NCBI GenBank assembly: GCA_023266095.1
Contig: JAHFRV010000032.1
Location: 1 to 36,410, forward strand
Length of the DNA stretch: 36,410 nucleotides
Source of the DNA: Gammaproteobacteria bacterium
GTDB lineage: Bacteria > Pseudomonadota > Gammaproteobacteria > DRLM01
Reading direction: 5' to 3'
Under the pieces are notes generated by a model. It was not told the origin of the DNA. It was given only the letters and a program-made list of their open reading frames with translations, and did no database searches. Position 1 is the stretch's first letter. Each line of letters begins with the position of its first letter. Below are positions 10,458 to 18,539 of this stretch, piece by piece. A program made the position numbers and the translations under genes.

Positions 10458-10627
10458 AAACCATGTTTGGTTAAAATGACTCGGGCGCCGGGGCTGGCCT
10501 GGCACAGAGGATATTATCGGGAGCGCGTCTGGACGAGGTTGCCAGGACGCGGATTGAATAGGGAGTAGGGAATGAAATTGCGCATTGGGAGCCCGGTGGT
10601 ACGCTGGCGATGCCGGGAGGATGCGGC

Positions 10628-12022
10628 GTGATCAGGGTGTTCGGCCATTACATCCCGCGTTCCTTTATCATGCTCGGTCTGATTGAGTTCGGGTTGCTGA
10701 TCTGCGCCGTTTATGTCGGCGTCTGGTTGCGTTTCCGGAATGCACCGCTGGAGCTTGTCGAAGTCGAGCCGGTGGCGCTCAAGGCCTTTTTGTTCGCTGC
10801 GGTGATGATCTTCACCATGATCACGGTGGGTTTGTATCAGCGCAATTTCCGCGAAGGACTGGGCGGTATGCTGCTGCGGCTGGCGCTCAGCGCGGTGTTG
10901 AGTCTGATCGTCATGACCGTATTGTTTTATCTGTTCCCTTCGGTGTTTCTCGGTCGTGGCGCCTTCGGCATCGCCTTTTTTATCGCCGTGGTGAGCGTGG
11001 CGGCGGCACGAGCGCTATTTTTCCGGTTGGCGGATCAGGAAGCCCTCAAGCGCCGGATATTGGTGCTGGGCGCGGGCAAACGGGCCGAGCATATTTCGAT
11101 GTTGCGCCGCAAGTCGGATCGTCGCGGATATCACGTCGTCGGTTATGTGCATGTGCCCGGCGAACATGATGTAGTGGAATCCGAACTGGTGATCCGCCGC
11201 GATACGACGCTGCTGGAGTTGGCCCAGCAGCGCCGGGTGGACGAGATCGTGGTCGCGGTGGAGGATCGCCGCAAGAATTTTCCGGTGCATGAGATACTCG
11301 ATTGCCGGATGGCGGGCATCGAGGTGGTGGATATTCTTTCTTTTCTGGAGCGACAAATGGGTCGGGTCATGCTCAATCTGCTCCATCCCAGCTGGTTGAT
11401 TTTTTCCGAGGGATTCCGCTATGGCCTGTTGCGCGTGGTGACCAAGCGGAGCTTCGACGTCCTGGCGAGCTCGGCGGTGTTGCTGGTCACTTGGCCGTTG
11501 ATGCTGCTGGCGGCCCTGGCGATTTATCTCGAGAGTGGTTTGCGCGGCCCGATTTTTTACCGGCAGGTGCGGGTGGGCGAGAATTGGCGACTCTTTCAGT
11601 TGACCAAATTTCGCAGTATGCGCACCGATGCCGAATCGGACGGCGTGGCGCGCTGGGCGCAGAAGAACGACAACCGGGTGACCCGGATCGGGGCCTTCAT
11701 GCGCAAGACCCGTATCGATGAACTGCCCCAGTTGTTCAATGTGCTGAAGGGGGATATGAGTTTCGTCGGCCCCCGCCCCGAACGGCCGATCTTTGTCGAG
11801 CGGCTGTCGGAAAAAATCCCCTTTTATGCGGAGCGGCACCGGGTCAAACCGGGCATTACCGGTTGGGCGCAGATCTGTTATCCCTACGGCGCTTCGGAAG
11901 AGGACGCCGCCCAGAAACTCCAATTCGATTTGTATTATGTGAAAAACTACAGCCTCTTCCTCGATCTGTTGATTCTGTTGCAGACGGCGGAAGTGGTGAT
12001 TTGGGGACGGGGTGCCCGCTGA
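10628..12022 (+). CDS. Undecaprenyl-phosphate sugar-phosphate transferase, PEP-CTERM/EPS-associated
   Basis: This inner-membrane enzyme starts an exopolysaccharide repeat unit by moving a sugar phosphate from a UDP-sugar to undecaprenyl phosphate. About four N-terminal membrane segments (residues ~12-125) are followed by a Rossmann-like region ([14 protein letters not shown] onwards). A further membrane helix and a bacterial sugar-transferase domain come next, with the signatures [45 protein letters not shown] and [10 protein letters not shown] chose GTG 10628 because GGGAGG lies seven bases upstream and [13 protein letters not shown] matches the usual start of this family; ATG 10610 adds six residues. 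It resembles the EpsB-like subgroup found with exosortase systems. It stands directly before prsK, fitting that system. Sugar specificity is not readable. Confidence 0.92.
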   Translation: MIRVFGHYIPRSFIMLGLIEFGLLICAVYVGVWLRFRNAPLELVEVEPVALKAFLFAAVMIFTMITVGLYQRNFREGLGGMLLRLALSAVLSLIVMTVLFYLFPSVFLGRGAFGIAFFIAVVSVAAARALFFRLADQEALKRRILVLGAGKRAEHISMLRRKSDRRGYHVVGYVHVPGEHDVVESELVIRRDTTLLELAQQRRVDEIVVAVEDRRKNFPVHEILDCRMAGIEVVDILSFLERQMGRVMLNLLHPSWLIFSEGFRYGLLRVVTKRSFDVLASSAVLLVTWPLMLLAALAIYLESGLRGPIFYRQVRVGENWRLFQLTKFRSMRTDAESDGVARWAQKNDNRVTRIGAFMRKTRIDELPQLFNVLKGDMSFVGPRPERPIFVERLSEKIPFYAERHRVKPGITGWAQICYPYGASEEDAAQKLQFDLYYVKNYSLFLDLLILLQTAEVVIWGRGAR

Positions 12023-12102
12023 CGCCGCGGGTCGATGTCGACCGGCCGTGCCGCACGGTTGCCGCGCGATAGTGGAATAAAACGAGAATGGAAGCGGGGG
12101 GC

Positions 12103-14175
12103 ATGATTAGTCTCGGTAGTCTGAGTTACGGTAGTGCGATGCTGGCCTTCGCGGTGCTGTCGCTATTGCTGCTGACCAGCTGGCGCGGCCGCCTGCAAGG
12201 CGGTTTGTTAGTAGCGGCTGCCCTGGTCAGCCTCCTCTGGGCGGGAGTGATCGCCGCCTTGCAGCTAGGCATAGTCGCCTTGTTGCCCGCCGCCGGCGTG
12301 CTGGAAGTGCTGCGTGCGCTGTTATGGGCGATTTTTCTCTTGAAATTGCTCAACCCCAACCAGGGTTGGCGGGTCTTGCTGGCTGGGCGGGCCCGTTGGT
12401 GGACCCTTGGTTTGTCGGCGCTCTCGGCGCTGTTGCTGGCCTTGGTGCTGGTGCCTATCGTGGCCAACGAACCCCTGGTGGATGCCCTGGGGGTGGACGC
12501 GCGCATCCTCGGCCAAGTGATCATGGCGGTGGCGGGGTTGGTACTGGTCGAGCAGGTGTTCCGCAACACCCGGCCCGACAGCCGCTGGGCCATAAAATAC
12601 CTATGTTTTGGCATAGGTGGACTGCTCGCCTACGACTTCTTTTTTTATTCCGATGCGCTTTTGTTCAAGCGGCTCGACCTCGATTTGTGGGAGGCGCGCG
12701 GCTTGATCAACGCCCTGGTGGTGCCGCTCATCGCGGTGTCGGCGGCCCGCAATCCGGAGTGGTCGCTGGATGTGTTCGTGTCGCGGCGTATCGTATTCCA
12801 CAGTGCGGCGGTATTGGCGGCGGGTCTCTATTTGCTGGCGATGGCCGCCGGTGGCGTGTATCTCCGTCTTTACGGCGGCAGCTGGGGCAGTCTGGCGCAA
12901 GCGGCGTTTTTATTCGGCGCCGGCCTGGTCTTGATCGTGTTGATGTTTTCGGGGCAGATGCAGGCCCGCCTGCGGGTGTTTCTCAACAAGCATTTTTTCA
13001 ATTACCGCTACGATTACCGCGAGGAATGGTTACGCTTCATCGGTACTCTGTCGGCCGGCGAACCCGGCGTGCCCTTGCGGGAGCGGGCGATCGAGGCGGT
13101 GGCCAATATCATGGACAGTCCGGGTGGCGCCTTGTGGTGGCGCCGCGAACCGACTTATTTTGAAATGATCGCTCATTGGAATATGTCGGAGGTGGGCAAG
13201 GCCAACGAACCCGCCGACGGGCCTTTGGCCCGTTTTCTCACCGATCGTGAGTGGGTGATCGACCTCAGCGAACACGATAACAAACCCGAGATCTACGCCG
13301 ACCTGCCGTTGCCGGATTGGTTGCGGGACTTGGAGCGGGCGTGGCTGGTAGTGCCGCTCATCCATCATGAAGGCCTGTTCGGTTTCATCGTGCTGGCCCA
13401 ACCCCGCGCGCCGCGCAGCTGCAATTGGGAAGACAATGATCTGCTCAAAACCGCCGGCCGGCAGGTCGCCAATCACATCGCCCAGCTGGAAGCGGCCGAG
13501 GCGTTGGCCAATGCCCGCCAGTTCGAGGCATTCAATCGACTCTCGGCGTTCTTGATCCATGATCTCAAGAATGTGGTGGCGCAGTTGTCGCTGGTGGTGA
13601 GCAACGCCGCCAAACACCGGCACAACCCCGCCTTCGTCGACGATGCGTTTAAAACGGTGGAACACGCCACCGGCAAAATGCAGCGGATGTTGGCCCAGTT
13701 GCGTTCCGGTGCGGTTCCCGGCCGGCGCTTAGCCCGCGTCGATCTGATCAAATTATTGAGCGAGGTGGTGAGCGCCCGTTCCATCGATCAACCGGTGCCT
13801 GTGTTAAAGTTTGCCGAAGCTGTTTTGGTCGTCACCGCGGAGCGGGAACGTTTGGCCGATGTGCTGGGACATGTGGTCCAAAACGCTCAAGAGGCGACTC
13901 CACCGGCCGGCAAGGTTGAAATCACCTTACAGCGACACGCCGAGGCGGCCGTTATAGAAGTGGTGGATAGCGGGTGCGGAATGGACGCGGATTTTATCCG
14001 CGACCGCCTGTTCAGGCCCTTCGATTCCACCAAGGGAAGGGCGGGTATGGGTATCGGTGCTTACGAGACCCGCGAATTTGTGCGCGAGATGGGTGGACAA
14101 TTGGATGTGGAAAGTCAGCCCGGGAAAGGCACGCTATTTCGCATCCAACTTCCCTTGGACCGCGAAGACGGCTAA
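12103..14175 (+). CDS. prsK: PEP-CTERM system membrane histidine kinase PrsK
   Basis: PrsK is the sensor kinase of the two-component pair found with exosortase/PEP-CTERM systems. From ATG 12103 it has 690 residues; ATG 12088 would add five. The first ~290 residues hold about eight or more hydrophobic helices. A GAF-like domain follows (from ~residue 310, with LVVPLIHHEGLFGFIVLAQP). The phosphoacceptor is His486 in LIHDLKNVVAQLS, a HDxKN box. The ATPase domain shows Asn594 (VVQNAQEAT), the G1 box at Asp622 (DSGCGM), an F-box (RLFRPFDSTK) and the G2 box GMGIGAYETREFV. All kinase motifs are intact. prsR begins about 45 bp later, so the two form an operon. The signal sensed is unknown. Confidence 0.95.
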   Translation: MISLGSLSYGSAMLAFAVLSLLLLTSWRGRLQGGLLVAAALVSLLWAGVIAALQLGIVALLPAAGVLEVLRALLWAIFLLKLLNPNQGWRVLLAGRARWWTLGLSALSALLLALVLVPIVANEPLVDALGVDARILGQVIMAVAGLVLVEQVFRNTRPDSRWAIKYLCFGIGGLLAYDFFFYSDALLFKRLDLDLWEARGLINALVVPLIAVSAARNPEWSLDVFVSRRIVFHSAAVLAAGLYLLAMAAGGVYLRLYGGSWGSLAQAAFLFGAGLVLIVLMFSGQMQARLRVFLNKHFFNYRYDYREEWLRFIGTLSAGEPGVPLRERAIEAVANIMDSPGGALWWRREPTYFEMIAHWNMSEVGKANEPADGPLARFLTDREWVIDLSEHDNKPEIYADLPLPDWLRDLERAWLVVPLIHHEGLFGFIVLAQPRAPRSCNWEDNDLLKTAGRQVANHIAQLEAAEALANARQFEAFNRLSAFLIHDLKNVVAQLSLVVSNAAKHRHNPAFVDDAFKTVEHATGKMQRMLAQLRSGAVPGRRLARVDLIKLLSEVVSARSIDQPVPVLKFAEAVLVVTAERERLADVLGHVVQNAQEATPPAGKVEITLQRHAEAAVIEVVDSGCGMDADFIRDRLFRPFDSTKGRAGMGIGAYETREFVREMGGQLDVESQPGKGTLFRIQLPLDREDG

Positions 14176-14220
14176 GTGATGATCGGCGGTTGATTGACGA
14201 AGACCTTGAGGATGGCACTG

Positions 14221-15579
14221 TTGAGTGATAAACAAACGACCTTGTTGATCGTTGAAGATGACCCCGGTCTGCAGAGCCAATTGCGCTGGAGTTTCGAGGG
14301 CTTCAATGTAGTGGTGGCCGGTGATCGCCAAACGGCTTTGGCTGAACTTAAAAAGCATCAGCCGCCGGTGGTGACGCTGGATTTGGGTTTGCCGCCCGAC
14401 GCCGACGGCGCGAGCGAAGGTTTAGCCACCTTGGAACAGATATTGGGCACGGCGCCCGATACCCAGGTCATTGTCGTTTCCGGTAATGAGGACCGCGAAA
14501 ACGCAGTGCGTGCCGTCGGTCTCGGCGCCTACGATTTTTATCAGAAGCCCATCGACGCCGAGATCCTCCGTCTGATCGTCGAGCGCGCCCATCACGTCTA
14601 TGTACTGGAGCAGGAAAACCGGCGGCTGAGCGCCACCGCCAATTCGCCGCTGACGGGTTTGATCGCCAGCAGCCCGCAGATGTTGAAGGTCTGCCGCACC
14701 GTGGAAAAAGTGGCACCCACCGATGCCACGACCTTGTTGTTGGGCGAGAGCGGTACCGGCAAGGAAGTCATCGCCCGCGCTCTGCATGATATGAGTCCTC
14801 GCGCCAAAAACCGCTTCGTGGCCATCAACTGCGCGGCCATCCCCGACACCTTGCTGGAGAGCGAGCTGTTCGGCTACGAGAAGGGCGCCTTCACCGGGGC
14901 CGCCAAACAAACTCTCGGCAAGATCGAATACGCCAATGGCGGCACCCTGTTTCTGGACGAGGTGGGCGACATCCCCATGACGCTGCAGGTGAAGCTGCTG
15001 CGTTTTCTCCAGGAACGGATCATCGAACGGCTGGGTGGACGGCAGGAAATTCCGGTCGAGGTGCGGGTGGTGTGCGCCACTCATCAAGATTTGACCGCCC
15101 TGGTGAAGAGTGGCCAATTCCGCGAGGACTTGTACTACCGTATCAGCGAGATCACCATCCGCATCCCGCCATTGCGCGAGCGCGAGGGCGATGCCTTATT
15201 ATTGGCGCGGACTTTTCTCGATCGTTACAGCGAGCAACATCGCCGTAACCTGAAGGGGTTCGCTCACGATGCGGTAGCGGCTATCGAGGCCCACTCCTGG
15301 CCCGGCAACGTGCGCGAGCTCGAGAACAAAATGAAGCGGGCGGTCATCATGGCCGAGGGCACTCGGCTCACCGCCGAAGAATTGGAGTTGAGCGTGGCCG
15401 CGGACGCGGGAGAATTGAATCTCAATCTCCGCGAGGTGCGCGAGACGGCGGAACGCGCCACGGTGCAGCGGGCGTTGAGCCTCTTTCACGGCAATGTTTC
15501 CCAGGCGGCCGAAGCGCTCGGTGTGAGCCGGCCCACCATGTATGACCTGATGAATAAATATGGACTGAAAACCGCGTAA
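14221..15579 (+). CDS. prsR: PEP-CTERM system sigma-54-dependent response regulator PrsR
   Basis: PrsR is an NtrC-type activator of sigma-54 promoters. The receiver domain has the acidic pair in IVEDD, phosphoacceptor Asp54 (TLDLGLP) and Lys109 (YQKP). The AAA+ domain has Walker A at 175-181 (GESGTGK), the sigma-54-contact loop GAFTGA at 222-227, the Walker B GGTLFLDEVGDIP, and the arginine-finger region. SWPGNVRELEN follows, and a C-terminal Fis-type helix-turn-helix (QRALSLFHGNVSQAAEALGVSRPTMYDLM). I place the start at TTG 14221 (product MSDKQTTLLIVEDD, 452 residues) because GAGGA ends eight bases before it. The same GAGG abuts ATG 14212 with no spacing, which makes that start poor. Two sigma-54 promoter candidates near 27.7 and 28.2 kb are likely targets. 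Confidence 0.94.
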   Translation: MSDKQTTLLIVEDDPGLQSQLRWSFEGFNVVVAGDRQTALAELKKHQPPVVTLDLGLPPDADGASEGLATLEQILGTAPDTQVIVVSGNEDRENAVRAVGLGAYDFYQKPIDAEILRLIVERAHHVYVLEQENRRLSATANSPLTGLIASSPQMLKVCRTVEKVAPTDATTLLLGESGTGKEVIARALHDMSPRAKNRFVAINCAAIPDTLLESELFGYEKGAFTGAAKQTLGKIEYANGGTLFLDEVGDIPMTLQVKLLRFLQERIIERLGGRQEIPVEVRVVCATHQDLTALVKSGQFREDLYYRISEITIRIPPLREREGDALLLARTFLDRYSEQHRRNLKGFAHDAVAAIEAHSWPGNVRELENKMKRAVIMAEGTRLTAEELELSVAADAGELNLNLREVRETAERATVQRALSLFHGNVSQAAEALGVSRPTMYDLMNKYGLKTA

Positions 15580-15657
15580 CGCAAACCCGCGGATGTGTCT
15601 GCCTGCCGGCGGCAATCCGTGTTAAGCTGACACCCCTCGGTAATTCTGGGGGATACC

Positions 15658-18447
15658 ATGATCAAGCATACCCGCCTTTGGCGCACTCTCGTCGGCGTCA
15701 GTCTGGCTCTCGTTTATATAATCACGGCGCAGGCCGCCTCTGTCGATCAATATCTAAAAGACGCGAAGGCTTATCAGCAAAAAGGCGACCATCGGGCCGC
15801 GATCATCGAACTCAAAAACGCCTTGCAGCAAGAAGCCGGCAATCGGGAGGCCCGCCTGCTGATCGCTCAGAGTTATCTCAAATTGGGAGATGGCGCCAGC
15901 GCCGAAAAAGAATTGAAACGCGCCCGCGAGTTGGGTGCGACGCCGGATCAGTTATTGCCCTTGCTCGGCCAGTCTTACCTGCAACAACATAAATTCCAGC
16001 AAATATTGGATGAACTGAAGGCCGATAAAGCCGCGTCGTCCCAGTTGCAGGCTGCGGTATTGTCGGTGCAGGGCACGGCGCAGATGGCACTCGGCGACTT
16101 GGCTCAGGCCAAAGAAAAATTCAGCGGCGCGCTCAAGTTGGATCCCATGACGCAAGAAGCCTTGCTGGGCCAGGTGCGAGTGGCGCTGTTGCAGCAGAAC
16201 CGCGCCGAGGCTGAGCAACGGCTCGCCGAGGTGTTGAAAAAACTGCCTAAGGTCGCTGACAGTTGGCTGCTCAAAGGCGAGCTGCATCGGGTCAACGGCG
16301 AGGCCCAGCCGGCGATCGACGCCTATCAGCAAGCGCTGGCCCTTGATCCGGATAATCTGAACGCCCGCATCGGCCGGGCCATGATGCTAGTCATTCAGCA
16401 GAAGTATCCGGCGGCGGAACAGGATATCGTCGCGGTATTGCGGGTCGTTCCTAAACACCCTATTGCACTGTATTTACGAGGCGTGGCTGCTTTCCAGCAG
16501 GGTAAGGGCCCCGCCGCGAAAGAGGTGTTACAGCAAGTGCTGGCGGTGGCGCCCAATCATATGCCCAGCCATTTGTTGCTGGGGGCCATCCAGTACGGCT
16601 CGGGGGAATTGGAGTCGGCGGCCGAATCCTTGAAGCGTTTCGTCACCGCGACCCCCGAGCATGTGCCGGCCCGCAAGCTTTACGCGGCGGCGTTGCTCAA
16701 GCTCAAACAGGCGGACCGCGCCGTCGAGACCTTGGATGTCGTGGCTAAACAGACACCCGACGATCCGCAGTTGCTGGCGCTGCTGGGCAGCGCCTATATG
16801 CAAAAAGGCGATTTGACCAAAGGCGTGGAATACCTCGAGCGGGCCGCCGAGGTGGCGCCTGATACCGCAGCGATACGCACCCAGTTGGCCTTGGGTTATC
16901 TGGCGTCGGGCGACAGCTCCCATGCGGTCTCTCAGTTGGAGTCGGCGGTGGATTTGGGGCAAGGCTTGGTGCAAGCCGACATGCTGCTGGTCTTCACTCA
17001 TCTGCAGCGCCGTGAATACGACGAGGCCATCAAGGCGGCGAGTGCCCTGGCCAAAAAGACCCCCACCAGTCCCGTGCCGGTCAATATGATGGGTGTGGCC
17101 TACTTGGGCAAACAGGATGCTGCCTCGGCCCGTAAACAATTTGATCAAGCGCTGAAGCTCGATCCCGCCTTCAGCCCGGCTCATATGAACCTGGCGAAGA
17201 TCGACGAGGCGGCGGGTAAGATTCCCGATGCCAAAAAGCATTACCAGGCGATTTTGGCCAAAGACGACAAACATGTCGGCGCTATGTTGTCGCTGGCCCG
17301 TTTGGCCGAGCAAAGCGGTAATTCCCAAGATGCGCTCACCTGGCTGGAGAACGCGCGCAACAAGGTTCCCGACGCCATCGAGCCGAGTCTGGTGCTGGTG
17401 CAATATCATCTGCAACACGGTGCCGCGCCTAAGGCGATGAGCGCGGCGCGGGAGTTGAGCAATCGCTATCCCGATCATCCCGCCGTCATCGAGACGTTGG
17501 GTAAAGCGCAAATGGCCAACGGCGAGGCCAATAATGCCGTGGCCAGTTTCCGTAGGCTGGCGGATAAACATCCCAAGGCACCGCAATCCCATTATCTGCT
17601 GGCTTCGGCGCAGGCGCAGGCCGGCGATACCAAAGCGGCGTCCGCCAGTTTGAATAAATCACTGGAGTTACAGCCTAATTTTGTTCCAGCTTTGGTGGCT
17701 TTGGCCGGCATCAAGTCGGAAGCCGGACAAGCGAAAGAAGCGCTCGACGCGGCGAAGCGTATACAAAAACACTATCCCGATGCGTCGGCCGGTTATGAGG
17801 TGGAAGGTAATATTTATGTCAAGGATGGAAAATTCGCCGAAGCGGTGAAGGCCTATGAGTTGGCTTACCAGAAAGGCGCCTCCGGGCCACTGGCCGTGAA
17901 ACTTTATCAAGCGCGGCGCAGCCTCGGCGAGCCCAATCCCACCGAGCCGCTCACGCGCTGGTTAAAGACCAATCCCGATGATGCCGGTGTGACCATGACC
18001 TTGGCGATGGTCTATCAGAACGATAAGCGTGGCAAAGAGGCCATCCCCTATTACGAGCGCGTCCTGAAAAAACAACCGGACAACGTGGTGGTTCTCAATA
18101 ATCTGGCGTGGATCTATCACGAACAGGGCGACAAGCGCGCGGCGGATTATGCCGAACGCGCTTATCGTCTAAAACCAGAAGACGCCCGCGTCGCCGATAC
18201 CCTGGGTTGGTTGCTGATACAACGTGGCGGGGGTGATCTGGCGCGAGGGGTGACTGTATTGCAAGAAGCCGCGATGCGTGCGCCGCAGCTGGCCGATATT
18301 CGTTATCACTTGGCGGTGGGCTTGGAAAAATCGGGCCGTAAAGATGAGGCGCGCAAGGAATTGGAGCGTCTGTTGAAAGGCAAAGATGAGTTTATGGATA
18401 AGGAAAATGCTCGTGTCCTGCTTGAGCGATTACGGGCCGGTAAATAA
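15658..18447 (+). CDS. prsT: PrsT-like giant TPR protein, secreted (no lipobox)
   Basis: This 929-residue protein consists of an N-terminal signal sequence (hydrophobic stretch ending AQAA, residues ~8-24) and then tetratricopeptide repeats over nearly the whole length. Typical TPR lines are AIDAYQQALALDPDNLNARIGRAMM, ARKQFDQALKLDPAFSPAHMNLAKI and KEAIPYYERVLKKQPDNVVVLNNLAWIYHEQG. It matches the PrsT family of exosortase systems in size, start (YLKDAKAYQQKGDHRAAIIELKNAL) and position after prsK-prsR. PrsT proteins are usually lipoproteins, but here no cysteine follows the signal, so it would be a soluble periplasmic protein. It is paired with a true lipoprotein paralogue downstream. A scaffold role for polysaccharide or PEP-CTERM export is a family inference. 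Confidence 0.92.
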   Translation: MIKHTRLWRTLVGVSLALVYIITAQAASVDQYLKDAKAYQQKGDHRAAIIELKNALQQEAGNREARLLIAQSYLKLGDGASAEKELKRARELGATPDQLLPLLGQSYLQQHKFQQILDELKADKAASSQLQAAVLSVQGTAQMALGDLAQAKEKFSGALKLDPMTQEALLGQVRVALLQQNRAEAEQRLAEVLKKLPKVADSWLLKGELHRVNGEAQPAIDAYQQALALDPDNLNARIGRAMMLVIQQKYPAAEQDIVAVLRVVPKHPIALYLRGVAAFQQGKGPAAKEVLQQVLAVAPNHMPSHLLLGAIQYGSGELESAAESLKRFVTATPEHVPARKLYAAALLKLKQADRAVETLDVVAKQTPDDPQLLALLGSAYMQKGDLTKGVEYLERAAEVAPDTAAIRTQLALGYLASGDSSHAVSQLESAVDLGQGLVQADMLLVFTHLQRREYDEAIKAASALAKKTPTSPVPVNMMGVAYLGKQDAASARKQFDQALKLDPAFSPAHMNLAKIDEAAGKIPDAKKHYQAILAKDDKHVGAMLSLARLAEQSGNSQDALTWLENARNKVPDAIEPSLVLVQYHLQHGAAPKAMSAARELSNRYPDHPAVIETLGKAQMANGEANNAVASFRRLADKHPKAPQSHYLLASAQAQAGDTKAASASLNKSLELQPNFVPALVALAGIKSEAGQAKEALDAAKRIQKHYPDASAGYEVEGNIYVKDGKFAEAVKAYELAYQKGASGPLAVKLYQARRSLGEPNPTEPLTRWLKTNPDDAGVTMTLAMVYQNDKRGKEAIPYYERVLKKQPDNVVVLNNLAWIYHEQGDKRAADYAERAYRLKPEDARVADTLGWLLIQRGGGDLARGVTVLQEAAMRAPQLADIRYHLAVGLEKSGRKDEARKELERLLKGKDEFMDKENARVLLERLRAGK

Positions 18448-18488
18448 AAAATCCTTGCAGGTAGCCTGTGTCGGCCAAGATTTTTTGT
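18446..18488 (+). terminator. Hairpin between the two prsT-like genes
   Basis: Arms AAAAAATC (18446-18453) and GATTTTTT (18479-18486), extended by TTG/CAA after one bulged C, enclose a small inner hairpin CAGG-TAG-CCTG. It overlaps the stop codon of the first gene and could partly terminate transcription, so the second gene may be expressed at a different level. The stem is A/T-rich and thus only a moderate terminator. Confidence 0.45.
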
Positions 18489-18539
18489 TGGATACATTTC
18501 CCTAAACCTAAACCAGAAAAATGATGAAGGGGTGAGTGC

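Noticed and set aside
10567-10581. Sigma-54-like element AGGGAATGAAATTGC before the sugar transferase
   Set aside because: The GG/GC spacing is right, but most other conserved positions fail, so it may be chance.
12324-13163. 279-codon frame inside prsK
   Set aside because: It overlaps the kinase in another frame, has low-complexity composition and no motifs.
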